Shown here: positions 42,230 through 50,817 of the stretch, one piece after another
How the letters are laid out: each line of letters begins with the position of its first letter
Position numbering within the stretch: the first letter of the stretch is position 1
Assembly (NCBI RefSeq): GCF_900112005.1
Contig: NZ_FOKK01000005.1
Span: forward strand, 163,183-227,182
DNA from: Algoriphagus aquimarinus
Lineage (GTDB): Bacteria; Bacteroidota; Bacteroidia; Cytophagales; Cyclobacteriaceae
Direction of reading: 5' to 3'
Length of the DNA stretch: 64,000 bases
Position numbers and translations under genes: made by a program
The notes under the pieces: generated by a model
What the model saw: only the letters and a program-made list of their open reading frames with translations
Database searches by the model: none
Told to the model about the DNA's origin: nothing

Positions 42230-43051
42230 ATGAAACAAGATAGTCTTAAAGATAAAGTAGTTATTGTTACAGGTGCCACTTCTGGAATAGGAGAGTCCTG
42301 CGCAAGGATTTTTGGTAAAGCTGGCGCTAAAATCGCCATTACTGGCAGGAATCAAGATAAATTGGATGCTAGCAAGGCAAAACTTGCAGCAGAAGGTATT
42401 GCTGTGTTAGCGATTTTGGCCGATGCAAGTGTAGTTGCGGACAACGAACGGATGGCAGTGACTGTGCTGGCAGAATTTGGCAAAATAGATATCTTGATAA
42501 ATAATGCAGGAATCTCAATGCGAGCACTATTTGAAAACCTTGATTTTGAAGTCTTTCATAAAGTGATGGACACTAATTTTTGGGGTACTGTGTATGCAAC
42601 TAAATTTTGTCTTCCTTCCATCATGGAAAACAAAGGAACTGTGATTGGGATTTCATCAATTAATGGCTTTCGTGGTACTCCAGCTCGTACAGCCTATACC
42701 GCAAGCAAGTATGCAATGAATGGTTTTTTTGAATCACTGAGAACCGAAGTGATGAAAAAGGGAGTTCATGTGTTGGTCGCATGTCCGGGGTTTACCGCGT
42801 CCAATATTCGTAAAAATGCGCTTACAGCTCATGGTGCTTTACAGGGGGAGTCTCCAAGAGACGAGTCAAAAATGATGAGTTCTGATGAGGTAGCCGAAGA
42901 AATATTGGGAGCTACATTAAAGAGAAAGCGCGATTTGGTATTGACTACCCAAGGTAAACTCTTGGTGTTTTTGAATAAATGGATGCCAGGTAGGTTAGAT
43001 CATATTGTTTATAACCAAATGGCGAAGGAAAAAGACTCACCATTCCAATAA
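42230..43051 (+). CDS. Short-chain dehydrogenase/reductase
   Basis: 273 residues. NAD(P)-binding VTGATSGIGESCA near 12-24, NNAGISMRA near 90-98, catalytic Ser in SSINGF and Tyr-x3-Lys in YTASKYA near 157-163. Resembles the DHRS7B-like/C-factor group; substrate unknown. The helicase ATG follows its stop directly with no gap. Confidence 0.88.
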   Translation: MKQDSLKDKVVIVTGATSGIGESCARIFGKAGAKIAITGRNQDKLDASKAKLAAEGIAVLAILADASVVADNERMAVTVLAEFGKIDILINNAGISMRALFENLDFEVFHKVMDTNFWGTVYATKFCLPSIMENKGTVIGISSINGFRGTPARTAYTASKYAMNGFFESLRTEVMKKGVHVLVACPGFTASNIRKNALTAHGALQGESPRDESKMMSSDEVAEEILGATLKRKRDLVLTTQGKLLVFLNKWMPGRLDHIVYNQMAKEKDSPFQ

Positions 43052-46000
43052 ATGCCTGAATCAATCTTTCAGACTTACCGAAATCGTCTTGTTGACCTGT
43101 CTGCTAAAAACAGGTCGCTTTATTTGCCAAAAACAGAAGGATTCGGGATCGTTGATCTGAAAGAGCTAGATTTTTTGAATGGAGAAAATAGCTTTGAAAT
43201 CATACGAAAGGCGATTTCTTCTAAGAAACCAATTCCATTAATTCCAGAATCTGACCCTAGAATTGGGAGTGTAAATACACTTTCCAAGACATTAGCTAGG
43301 CTTTCATTTCGAGACCAATTGACCCGGGAGGAGACAGGCGAGCAATCTCTGTTTCTAGGATATCCATTCGTAGAAGGGAAGTTAATGAACGGGCAGATCC
43401 TCCGAGCGCCCTTATTACTATTGGGAGTAAAGTTGCAACTTGAAAAAGGGCAATGGATTCTTTCAAAAACCGACGATTGGCAATGGAATCCTGCTTTTCT
43501 CTTAGCTTATTCACGTGGCTATGGGATAGCATTTGATTCAGACGCTTTGAATCAAGCTTTGCAGGAATTAGCAACAGATGCAACTGAATTCCGTACTGGG
43601 TTCTCTAAATTACTCAATGATCACTTCTCGATTCAGCTAAGTTCATCGCTGTTTGAAGATCAGCTAACTCAGTTTCCAATTTCTCAATTGAGCGTTGATT
43701 CTACTAGTTTCCAAGATGGAAAGTTGGTTTTGAAAAGCTATGCACTTTTGGGTCAATTTGCTCAGAAGGGCAGTTTTCTGTTTACAGATTATGAAAATCT
43801 GGAAAATGAATTTGGCGAGTTGAGTTTGGAGGAAATGTTCACTCAGCATTTTGCAACTGATGACAATCAGCCTATTCCTAGAGAAGAGCAGCTTTTTCCT
43901 GTGTTTCCTTTAGATGCTTCACAGGAAAATGTGTTGGTTAAAGTTCGACAAGGAAAGAGCTTAGTAGTAGAAGGTCCTCCAGGTACAGGTAAATCCCAGT
44001 TGATCGCGAATCTAGTTTCGGATTATTGTGCTAGAGGAAAAAAAGTATTGGTAGTTTCTCAAAAGAGAGCGGCCTTGGATGTGGTATTTGAGCGATTGGA
44101 GAATGCTGGTTTTGGTGGTTTCTTGGGTTTGGTACATGATTTCCGTACAGATCAAAAGGTCCTTTTTCAGAAAATCAAAGCTCAAATCGAAGGGATAGAG
44201 GCATATCAAGAGGAGAATAGAGGAATTGATTCTATTCAACTCGAACGCGAGATCTCGCAGTATTCCAAGACTATAGCCAGGCTTTCAGAGAAATTTGAAA
44301 CGTTTAGAACTGCTCTTTTTGACTCTGAGTCTGCTGGAATTCCTATCAAGGCAATGTATCTAAACGCAGATCTGAAAATGCCAATTTTTGAGCATTCGGA
44401 TTTAGCTAAGCTGGATTTTCAGGGAGCGCAGGATTTTGAGAAGTCTTATAAAATTTACTTTTCTTATCAGTCTCAGTTCAAAGATAACTTTTGGGAAAGC
44501 CGAATTTCTTTTGCTCATTTTGAGCCTGCTGTTTTTCCAAGAATAGTCCAGAGTTTGAAGGAGATTTCTGCCTTTAGGGCTAATTTAACTATAGTAAATC
44601 CCGATATTTTAGCTCAGCTGATTTTAACGAAGAGCAATTTCGTTGATGAGTTGGATGGTTTGACGAATTCACTGAATCAGTTGGAGCGGCCTACATTAGC
44701 TATTTCCGCAGCTTTCGATTCAATGTTTTTATCGAAAATCACCAAACTTCAGAAATGGATTTTGGTATCGATTGAAAAATTTCAGCATTTGCAACTAGGG
44801 ATTGGGGCCAGTCCAGAAAACCTGTCAAATCTGGAAGCAGAACTAGATTTTCTGAAACTAAAAGCGAACTCATGGCTTGGGAAAATCCAAGTGAATTTGA
44901 GTAAAAGCAAATTTCCCCTGACTTTTGAAATTCTGGACAAAGCCAATTTGAAGTTTGATACAACGTCGATTTCCAGTATTCGGGCCGAACTTGAAACACT
45001 CAAATCATTAAATCATGAACTTTCCGAACTTCCCAAAATTGAAGGAGTGGAGGTGACTGAGCTCTCTGTCGAAGCATTAAGACGCCAGCTTGATATACTT
45101 GACCCAATTCTGAATTGGGTAGAATTATGGAAGAACCAAGGTGATATTCGGTCTCTAACAAACTGGAATGTCAGTGAATTTAAGGTTCAGCTCGCCCAAC
45201 TAAATCAGTTAGCAAAATCACTTCAGCTTAACGCAATAAAGTGGAAGGCCTATTTGAGTGATGACCAAATTCTGGGAGTTTTGAAAAATGGAATTCCTGA
45301 AACCTCTGCTGAACTGCAGTTGAATCAGACTTTTTCTGAGTTGGTTGCCTTTGATCGCTTCTTGGAAAGTTCTGACTCAATTACTATTTCCCTTGCGAAA
45401 AAGTTAGAAACTGAATATCCAGAATTGGGTCTTTCTGATCAACAATCCACATTTTGGAATTCTTGGTATATGGCTTGGATAGCTATTTTGGAAACACAAA
45501 ACCCTGTTTTGGCTGAAGCTGGGGGTTTGAGAATGGAACATGAGTTGGATGAGTTGAAGGACGCTATTCTTGAAAAAAGGAAAATCTCTAAACATATCGC
45601 TTTACTTAGGCTTAGGGAACAAGTCACGGCTGATTTGGAATTTAATCGATTGGGAAATAGGCTGACTTATCGGGATTTGCTTCATCAGGTGAGTAAGAAG
45701 CGGCAACGTTGGCCAATTCGTAAATTAGTGGAAGAAATGGGGGAGGAAGTTTTTCGCTTATTGCCCTGTTGGTTTGCGAGCCCTGAGACTGTTTCTGCCT
45801 TATTTCCACTTGATCAAGAATTCGATCTGGTGATTTTTGATGAGGCATCCCAATGTCAAGTTGAGCGAGGATTGCCTGCAATGCTTCGAGGTAAGCAGGT
45901 TGTCGTTGCTGGGGATTCGAAGCAGTTGAGGCCGTCAGATTTCTATCAAGTGAAATGGGAGTCTGATGAGGAAGGGTTGGAATACGAAGCAGAATCTTTA

Positions 46001-46927
46001 CTTGAATTGGCTGGTAATTTCTTTGAAAAACATCAATTGAAAGGCCACTATCGATCTGCTGATCCAGGGTTGATTCATTTTTCCAATACTCATTTTTATG
46101 AAAGTCAATTGGAGACTTTGCCAGATTATGCGACTTCGATGGCAAAACAACCTGCCTTTACTTGGGAAAAAGTAGAAGGGATTTGGGCTAATCAGGTGAA
46201 TAAAATGGAGGCTGATGCAGTCGTTTTGAAAGTTGCATCTATTCTAAGTTCCAGCCCAGCAGATACTATTGGGATTGTGACTGGAAATTATTTTCAGATG
46301 GAATTGATTCGCGAAAAGCTCTGGAAAGCTGGTTTTCAAGATTTTGGAATCAAGGTTCGTAATATCGAAAATGTGCAAGGAGACGAGTTCGATCAGGTTA
46401 TTTTGTCCTTGGGCTATGCTCCAAATCTAGAAGGGAAGTTGGTGACTAACTTTGGTTTGCTAGGTAAGTTTGGAGCGGAAAATAGACTAAATGTGGCTAT
46501 CACCCGAGCGCGGAAGATGATGCATGTGATTTCAAGTATTGAACCATCCGATTTTCGTCCTAGCCAACTTAAAAATGCAGGATTAGTTTTGCTCAGAGAG
46601 TTTTTGGCTTTTGCTCAAGAGCAAAGTAAATGTCCTTCCATTCCAGTTGCGAAGTCCAAAGCGAAAGGTTACGAGATTGATTGGAGCTTGAAGAATAAGC
46701 TGCTGGCTAGTGGTAATTCTTATACTTCAGAAACCCCGTCAGCTGTGATGGATTTGATTTGGAGTGAATCAAATGGTGCTTTGAAGGCAGTGCTTACGGA
46801 CGACCAGCGATTTTTTAATGCAGCTAGTGCAAAAGCGGCTTTAGCTTATCATCCTATTTTGCTAGAGCAAAAAGGATGGAGGTTTGATTGGAAATGGAGT
46901 AGAGAGCTTCTTGTTAGCGTTAAATAG
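43052..46927 (+). CDS. Large DUF4011-type superfamily 1 helicase with degenerate Vsr-like C-terminus
   Basis: 1291 residues. N-terminal DUF4011-like region starts IFQTYRNRLVDLSAKNRSLY (5-24). Walker A is GPPGTGKS at 308-315, followed by a long insertion (about 380-880) rich in coiled-coil-like helices. Walker B is VIFDEASQC near 928-936, then AGDSKQLRPSDF, GHYRS and NVAITRARKMMHV near 1147-1159, the SF1 (Upf1/Dna2-like) order. The last 90 residues end LLEQKGWRFDWKWSREL, like the tail of Vsr/MTES_1575-type nucleases, but the expected catalytic acidic triad (D...E-C-D-like) is not seen. Family knowledge: DUF4011-helicase-Vsr proteins have been reported as single-gene phage defence (Hhe, from memory). 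Adjacent to HipBA. Confidence 0.8.
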   Translation: MPESIFQTYRNRLVDLSAKNRSLYLPKTEGFGIVDLKELDFLNGENSFEIIRKAISSKKPIPLIPESDPRIGSVNTLSKTLARLSFRDQLTREETGEQSLFLGYPFVEGKLMNGQILRAPLLLLGVKLQLEKGQWILSKTDDWQWNPAFLLAYSRGYGIAFDSDALNQALQELATDATEFRTGFSKLLNDHFSIQLSSSLFEDQLTQFPISQLSVDSTSFQDGKLVLKSYALLGQFAQKGSFLFTDYENLENEFGELSLEEMFTQHFATDDNQPIPREEQLFPVFPLDASQENVLVKVRQGKSLVVEGPPGTGKSQLIANLVSDYCARGKKVLVVSQKRAALDVVFERLENAGFGGFLGLVHDFRTDQKVLFQKIKAQIEGIEAYQEENRGIDSIQLEREISQYSKTIARLSEKFETFRTALFDSESAGIPIKAMYLNADLKMPIFEHSDLAKLDFQGAQDFEKSYKIYFSYQSQFKDNFWESRISFAHFEPAVFPRIVQSLKEISAFRANLTIVNPDILAQLILTKSNFVDELDGLTNSLNQLERPTLAISAAFDSMFLSKITKLQKWILVSIEKFQHLQLGIGASPENLSNLEAELDFLKLKANSWLGKIQVNLSKSKFPLTFEILDKANLKFDTTSISSIRAELETLKSLNHELSELPKIEGVEVTELSVEALRRQLDILDPILNWVELWKNQGDIRSLTNWNVSEFKVQLAQLNQLAKSLQLNAIKWKAYLSDDQILGVLKNGIPETSAELQLNQTFSELVAFDRFLESSDSITISLAKKLETEYPELGLSDQQSTFWNSWYMAWIAILETQNPVLAEAGGLRMEHELDELKDAILEKRKISKHIALLRLREQVTADLEFNRLGNRLTYRDLLHQVSKKRQRWPIRKLVEEMGEEVFRLLPCWFASPETVSALFPLDQEFDLVIFDEASQCQVERGLPAMLRGKQVVVAGDSKQLRPSDFYQVKWESDEEGLEYEAESLLELAGNFFEKHQLKGHYRSADPGLIHFSNTHFYESQLETLPDYATSMAKQPAFTWEKVEGIWANQVNKMEADAVVLKVASILSSSPADTIGIVTGNYFQMELIREKLWKAGFQDFGIKVRNIENVQGDEFDQVILSLGYAPNLEGKLVTNFGLLGKFGAENRLNVAITRARKMMHVISSIEPSDFRPSQLKNAGLVLLREFLAFAQEQSKCPSIPVAKSKAKGYEIDWSLKNKLLASGNSYTSETPSAVMDLIWSESNGALKAVLTDDQRFFNAASAKAALAYHPILLEQKGWRFDWKWSRELLVSVK

Positions 46928-46936
46928 AGTTGTTTT

Positions 46937-47065
46937 GAATGATATTTCATTCGTTAAGTGGCTTTTTGTTATTTAATGACTGATTTGTCATTCATTATTA
47001 TTTTTGATCTTTTGTATTATAATTCATTCATTAAGAGGTATATTTATGGATAATGAATGATATTT
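46937..47065. promoter_or_regulatory. Repeated operator-like words upstream of hipBA
   Basis: GAATGA-TATT-TCATTC at 46937-46952; AATGAC-TGATTT-GTCATT at 46975-46992; a TTCATTCATTAA stretch around 47023-47034; and the 11-base word GAATGATATTT repeated at 46937-46947 and 47055-47065. A -7-like TATATTTA is at 47039-47046. Consistent with HipB autoregulation by repeated sites. Confidence 0.5.
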
Positions 47066-47070
47066 AAGTC

Positions 47071-47406
47071 ATGGATTACAATCAAATAAGCGATTTAGCA
47101 ATTCTTCAAAAGCTGGGAGACTTTGTCAAGCATCATCGTATGGCTCAAAACAAATCTCAAGAGCAGTTGGCTACAGAGGCGGGTGTGAGTAGATCCACGT
47201 TGAGCCTGCTAGAGCGCGGCGAAAAGGTTAATTTGATCACTTTGATTCAAGTGCTCCGTGTCCTTAATCAATTACAATGGTTGGACTCGTTTGAAGTAAA
47301 GCCCGTAATTAGTCCTATGACTTATATTAAGCTTCAAAAAAAGCATGAGCGTCAACGTATCCGCAATATGCATATAGCGGCAGAAGATCCTCCTTCAGAA
47401 TGGTAG
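47071..47406 (+). CDS. hipB: HipB-like antitoxin, XRE-family DNA-binding protein
   Basis: 111 residues. Helix-turn-helix of the Cro/CI type about 13-70 (KSQEQLATEAGVSRSTLSLLERGEKV), then a tail of about 40 residues rich in Arg/His. Precedes hipA and overlaps it by 7 bases, the classic antitoxin-first operon. It should bind the repeats upstream (46937-47065) and neutralise HipA. Confidence 0.88.
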   Translation: MDYNQISDLAILQKLGDFVKHHRMAQNKSQEQLATEAGVSRSTLSLLERGEKVNLITLIQVLRVLNQLQWLDSFEVKPVISPMTYIKLQKKHERQRIRNMHIAAEDPPSEW

Positions 47407-48701
47407 TGTCGGCTGAAATCTGGATATGGGATAAGCTTGTCGGAGCGATACTCTGGGATGAGTCGGAGCAGATGGGTAGTTTTGAATTCAATCAAACTTT
47501 CCTTCGTTCGGGTCTTGATATTTCTCCTATCAAAATGCCTTTAAGTCAAGGTAATAGGGTTTATAAATTTCCTGAAATACGAAAGTCGCGTGACGATGTT
47601 TTCGACACGTTCAAAGGATTACCTGGCTTACTGGCAGATATGCTACCGGACAAATATGGGAATCAATTGATCAATGCTTGGTTGATCCAAAATGGTAGAG
47701 GAGCAGATAGTCTCAATCCTGTGGAGCAGCTTTGTTTTATTGGAAAGCGAGGAGTAGGCGCATTAGAAATCAAACCATCTCTTCGTGATGAGTCGATCAA
47801 AGCCAGTTCAATCGAAATAGATAGCTTAGTTAATATCGCTGGGAAAATACTCAATTCCAGAGCCGATTTTCAGTCCAATTTGACAAGCGAGGAGCAAACT
47901 GCACTTTCTGATATACTCAAGATTGGTACTTCCGCAGGTGGCGCCCGTGCCAAAGCAGTGATTGCTTTCAATCCCAAAACAGGTGCGGTGAAAAGTGGTC
48001 AGGTAAAGGCTCCAGCTGGATTCTCCTATTGGATCATCAAATTTGATGGAGTACATGATTCTCAATTTGGTGCTACTGTGGGTTTTGGAAGAGTGGAAAT
48101 GGCTTATTATTTAATGGCTGTAGCTGCTGGAGTCGAGATGAGTGAGTGTAGATTGCTGGAGGAAAATGGCCGTGCCCACTTTATGACCAAGCGATTTGAC
48201 CGACAGGATAATGGTCAAAAAATACATATGCAGAGCTTATGTGGTATCCGCCATTTTGATTTCAATCAAGTTGGATTCTATAGTTATGAGCAGGTTTTTG
48301 AGACCATGAGAATGCTACGACTTTCGTATCCTGAAGCTGAGCAGATGTTCATTCGAATGGTTTTTAATGTGTTGGCAAGGAACTGTGATGATCATACCAA
48401 AAACTTTGCGTTTCTGATGGATCAAAACGGGAAATGGTCGCTGTCACCCGCTTACGATATTTGCTATGCTTATCGGCCTGGAAGCCTCTGGGTTAGCGCC
48501 CAGTCTTTAACTGTAAATGGTAAAAGGGAAGAAATAGTTGAAGCTGATTTTTTGGAAGTAGCCCGAAAGATGAATATCAAAAAGCCGGAAGAAAAGATCG
48601 CTCAGGTAAAATTAACAGTAAGTAGATGGGGCGAATTTGCGGATGAAGTGAATGTTGAGAGGGGGTTACGAGATTCTATTCAAAGCACATTGTTGATATG
48701 A
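47400..48701 (+). CDS. hipA: HipA-type serine/threonine kinase toxin
   Basis: 433 residues, full-length. N-terminal couple_hipA domain (about 3-105), then the kinase fold: the P-loop-like SAGGARAKA at 178-186 corresponds to the Ser150 loop of E. coli HipA; the catalytic Asp330 lies in CDDHTKNF and the metal-binding Asp353 in LSPAYDI. E. coli HipA phosphorylates glutamyl-tRNA synthetase. Its ATG (47400) lies inside the hipB stop region. Confidence 0.92.
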   Translation: MVVSAEIWIWDKLVGAILWDESEQMGSFEFNQTFLRSGLDISPIKMPLSQGNRVYKFPEIRKSRDDVFDTFKGLPGLLADMLPDKYGNQLINAWLIQNGRGADSLNPVEQLCFIGKRGVGALEIKPSLRDESIKASSIEIDSLVNIAGKILNSRADFQSNLTSEEQTALSDILKIGTSAGGARAKAVIAFNPKTGAVKSGQVKAPAGFSYWIIKFDGVHDSQFGATVGFGRVEMAYYLMAVAAGVEMSECRLLEENGRAHFMTKRFDRQDNGQKIHMQSLCGIRHFDFNQVGFYSYEQVFETMRMLRLSYPEAEQMFIRMVFNVLARNCDDHTKNFAFLMDQNGKWSLSPAYDICYAYRPGSLWVSAQSLTVNGKREEIVEADFLEVARKMNIKKPEEKIAQVKLTVSRWGEFADEVNVERGLRDSIQSTLLI

Positions 48702-48737
48702 TGTGAGTTGAGATACTAACATCGGCAGTGAAAAAGA

Positions 48738-49859
48738 CTATAAACTCGCCATCCATCTAGCCAGCTGTACTTCGTGTACCAGGTAATTTCCCTCGTCTTT
48801 GACTACCAATTCTAGTCTTTCCAAAGCTTTCAAAGCTGTGCTTACGGTACTTGCAGCGCCTAAATTATGCTTTGTAAGAAAATCTTTACTCAGTGGATTT
48901 TGAAGAGGTTCTTCTTTGGCGATGGCCCGAAATACAGTCCATTGAACTCGAGTAAGCATTTTTTGGAAATTCGCATAAATAGCCTGCTGCTGAACTAGTA
49001 TCTGATTGAAGACGGTGTCCACATCCTTATCTGTTACTTTTTTATAATTAGCAAAAAGATGATTGCAGACTAGCTGTACGGTATAAGTTTGGCCGCGACT
49101 CCAAGTATAAATCTTCTCGATTGAAACGGGTTCGATGGTCTTTTTTGCGGTTTGAAAATGCTGGATAATAAAATTTGTGTACGCTTCTAATGCTATTGGT
49201 TGAAGCGATTCCAACTGTGAGCTTTGATAAAAAGGCCGCTTTTTCTCTGTAAACATGGCTTCCATGAGTGTTCGGTGACTTCCGCTGAAGATGAATCTGA
49301 CTTCAGGAATTTGCTGAACCCAAGTTCGAAATACAGCTTCAGCTTTGTTGTCTTCATAATCTGAGATTTGCTGAAACTCGTCGATGGCAATCACAATTCT
49401 CTTTTTTCTGGATAATAGAAATTCGCCTAAAGCGCTCAGTGATTGGCTAGGTTGCTCGGATTTGTTTATGCCTAGCATGAGCTCGGGAGTTCCCGATAGG
49501 ACATTGAAACTTATGGTTGCGCCGATAGAGGCCAGTAATTTTTGGATACTTGCACTTAGTCCACTGCTTGTTTTGCCATACTTTTCATAAATCGAGGAAG
49601 AGATGGCCTGTATAGCTTCAGCTATATTTTGCGTAGCAAGAAGGTCAATATACAGCGTTTCGTAGTCCTTAGATGTTTCCAATTCATCAAAAAGTCGCTG
49701 AATAAGTGCTGATTTACCTAGCCTTCTCCATGCATAAAGCACCACATTTCTATCATTTTCTATGTGAGAAATGAGGGTTTTAAGGTTATTTTCTCTGTCA
49801 CAGAAATATTCTTTCCCCTGATAAGTATTGATTACGAATGGATTGAAAGGTTCTTTCAT
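48738..49859 (-). CDS. AAA (PF01637-like) ATPase with C-terminal winged helix
   Basis: 373 residues. Walker A AWRRLGKSALI at 43-53, Walker B IVIAIDEFQQI near 153-163, a sensor region FIFSGSHRTLMEAM near 185-198 and a C-terminal winged-helix-like part (about 300-373) with ASTVSTALKALERLELV. This is the archaeal-type ATPase_2 architecture, without the PD-(D/E)xK DUF234 nuclease tail often seen; the role is unknown. The leader holds the 14-bp repeat array at 49874-49926. Converges with hipA. Confidence 0.85.
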   Translation of the reverse strand: MKEPFNPFVINTYQGKEYFCDRENNLKTLISHIENDRNVVLYAWRRLGKSALIQRLFDELETSKDYETLYIDLLATQNIAEAIQAISSSIYEKYGKTSSGLSASIQKLLASIGATISFNVLSGTPELMLGINKSEQPSQSLSALGEFLLSRKKRIVIAIDEFQQISDYEDNKAEAVFRTWVQQIPEVRFIFSGSHRTLMEAMFTEKKRPFYQSSQLESLQPIALEAYTNFIIQHFQTAKKTIEPVSIEKIYTWSRGQTYTVQLVCNHLFANYKKVTDKDVDTVFNQILVQQQAIYANFQKMLTRVQWTVFRAIAKEEPLQNPLSKDFLTKHNLGAASTVSTALKALERLELVVKDEGNYLVHEVQLARWMASL

Positions 49860-49873
49860 GATTTCTCTGATTC

Positions 49874-49926
49874 CTTATTACGCAAAGTTCGTTACGTAAA
49901 GTGCGTTACGTAAAGTACGTAATAAG
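49874..49926. repeat. Three 14-bp tandem repeats inside a 9-bp inverted repeat, upstream of the AAA ATPase
   Basis: Units TTACGCAAAGTTCG (49878-49891), TTACGTAAAGTGCG (49892-49905), TTACGTAAAGTACG (49906-49919), followed by TAATAAG. The whole block begins CTTATTACG (49874-49882) and ends CGTAATAAG (49918-49926), a perfect inverted pair. On the minus strand each unit reads CGNACTTTRCGTAA; the unit nearest the gene gives GAACTTTG, one mismatch from TAnnTTTG, at a spacing that would start transcription about 17 bases before the ATG. Likely a regulator-binding array overlapping the promoter. Confidence 0.8.
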
Positions 49927-49962
49927 AACAGAGAGTTACAAATCTTAGACATGATTTTTGAT

Positions 49963-50778
49963 CTATAGGTAGCCAACCATTTTATATACCAAAATGCCAA
50001 TCCACTCCTTTACCAGTTTGTGCCAGATAAAGATGGAATAAGGGTCAGGAAAAAATAAGGTTGGGACATCGTATTTGGTGTCGTTGCTATAATAATCTGT
50101 GGGAAAAGTTTCTGTCTGAAGCCCAACTTTATCGAAGCAAGCTTTGGATCTTTTCATATGAAAAGCAGAAGTGATCAGTATGAATTCCTGATTAACGTCT
50201 ATTCCTTTTTTTTCTAAAAAATCCTTGGTGAAAAGTGCATTTTCATACGTGTTTTTGGATTGATCTTCTATCATTACATCCTCAGCTGGAACTCCAGTCA
50301 TCACAAGGAATCGTTGCAGAAGTTCGGCTTCTGATTGTGGATTTACAGGGTTAAGCCCTTGCCCACCAGTGATTAATATTTTCTTGATTTTCCCCTCACG
50401 GTAAAGCTGCAAAGCATGAGTGATCCGATCTGCACCCTTGTTGAAGAAAGTCCGGTCATAAGCGGTCTTACTCAAATTCGTCACGCCAGTAAGTACAATG
50501 CCGATTTGGTGATTTCCCACCTCATTAAAGGCTTTGAACTGTGGCTCCCAGGCAAGCATGGCTTGATTTGCAATAAATGGGTTTGAGAAAAACCAGAGTA
50601 GAATTATCCCTGCCCAAAGACTTCTTTTTCCCCATTTTCTTTGGATGAAAAAGGCTCCTAAGACAATCAGACTGATCGTAATAGTAAGAGGTAAAGCAAG
50701 AAAACTTAGAAACTGGGAGAGGTAGAAGAACATGGAGGAGGTTTGATCAATTGCCAAAGAAAAGAGAGAAATGCTCAA
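49963..50778 (-). CDS. YdcF/ElyC-like DUF218 protein
   Basis: 271 residues. Two N-terminal membrane segments (about 12-45 and 55-75), then the DUF218 domain: GIVLTGVTNLS near 94-104, ILITGGQGLNP near 135-145, DQSKNTYENALFTKDFL near 165-181 and ITSAFHMKRSKACF near 202-215. ElyC/SanA relatives act in envelope biogenesis; exact role unknown. Starts 40 bases before the esterase-like gene ends upstream; probably a separate transcript. Confidence 0.85.
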   Translation of the reverse strand: MSISLFSLAIDQTSSMFFYLSQFLSFLALPLTITISLIVLGAFFIQRKWGKRSLWAGIILLWFFSNPFIANQAMLAWEPQFKAFNEVGNHQIGIVLTGVTNLSKTAYDRTFFNKGADRITHALQLYREGKIKKILITGGQGLNPVNPQSEAELLQRFLVMTGVPAEDVMIEDQSKNTYENALFTKDFLEKKGIDVNQEFILITSAFHMKRSKACFDKVGLQTETFPTDYYSNDTKYDVPTLFFPDPYSIFIWHKLVKEWIGILVYKMVGYL

Positions 50779-50817
50779 TTTTCAAATTCAAGGTTCATTT
50801 CCATTTCAAGGCGTTAC

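Noticed and set aside
49874..49926. CRISPR array from the tandem repeats
   Set aside because: The units are directly abutting with no spacers and only three copies; a regulatory array fits better.
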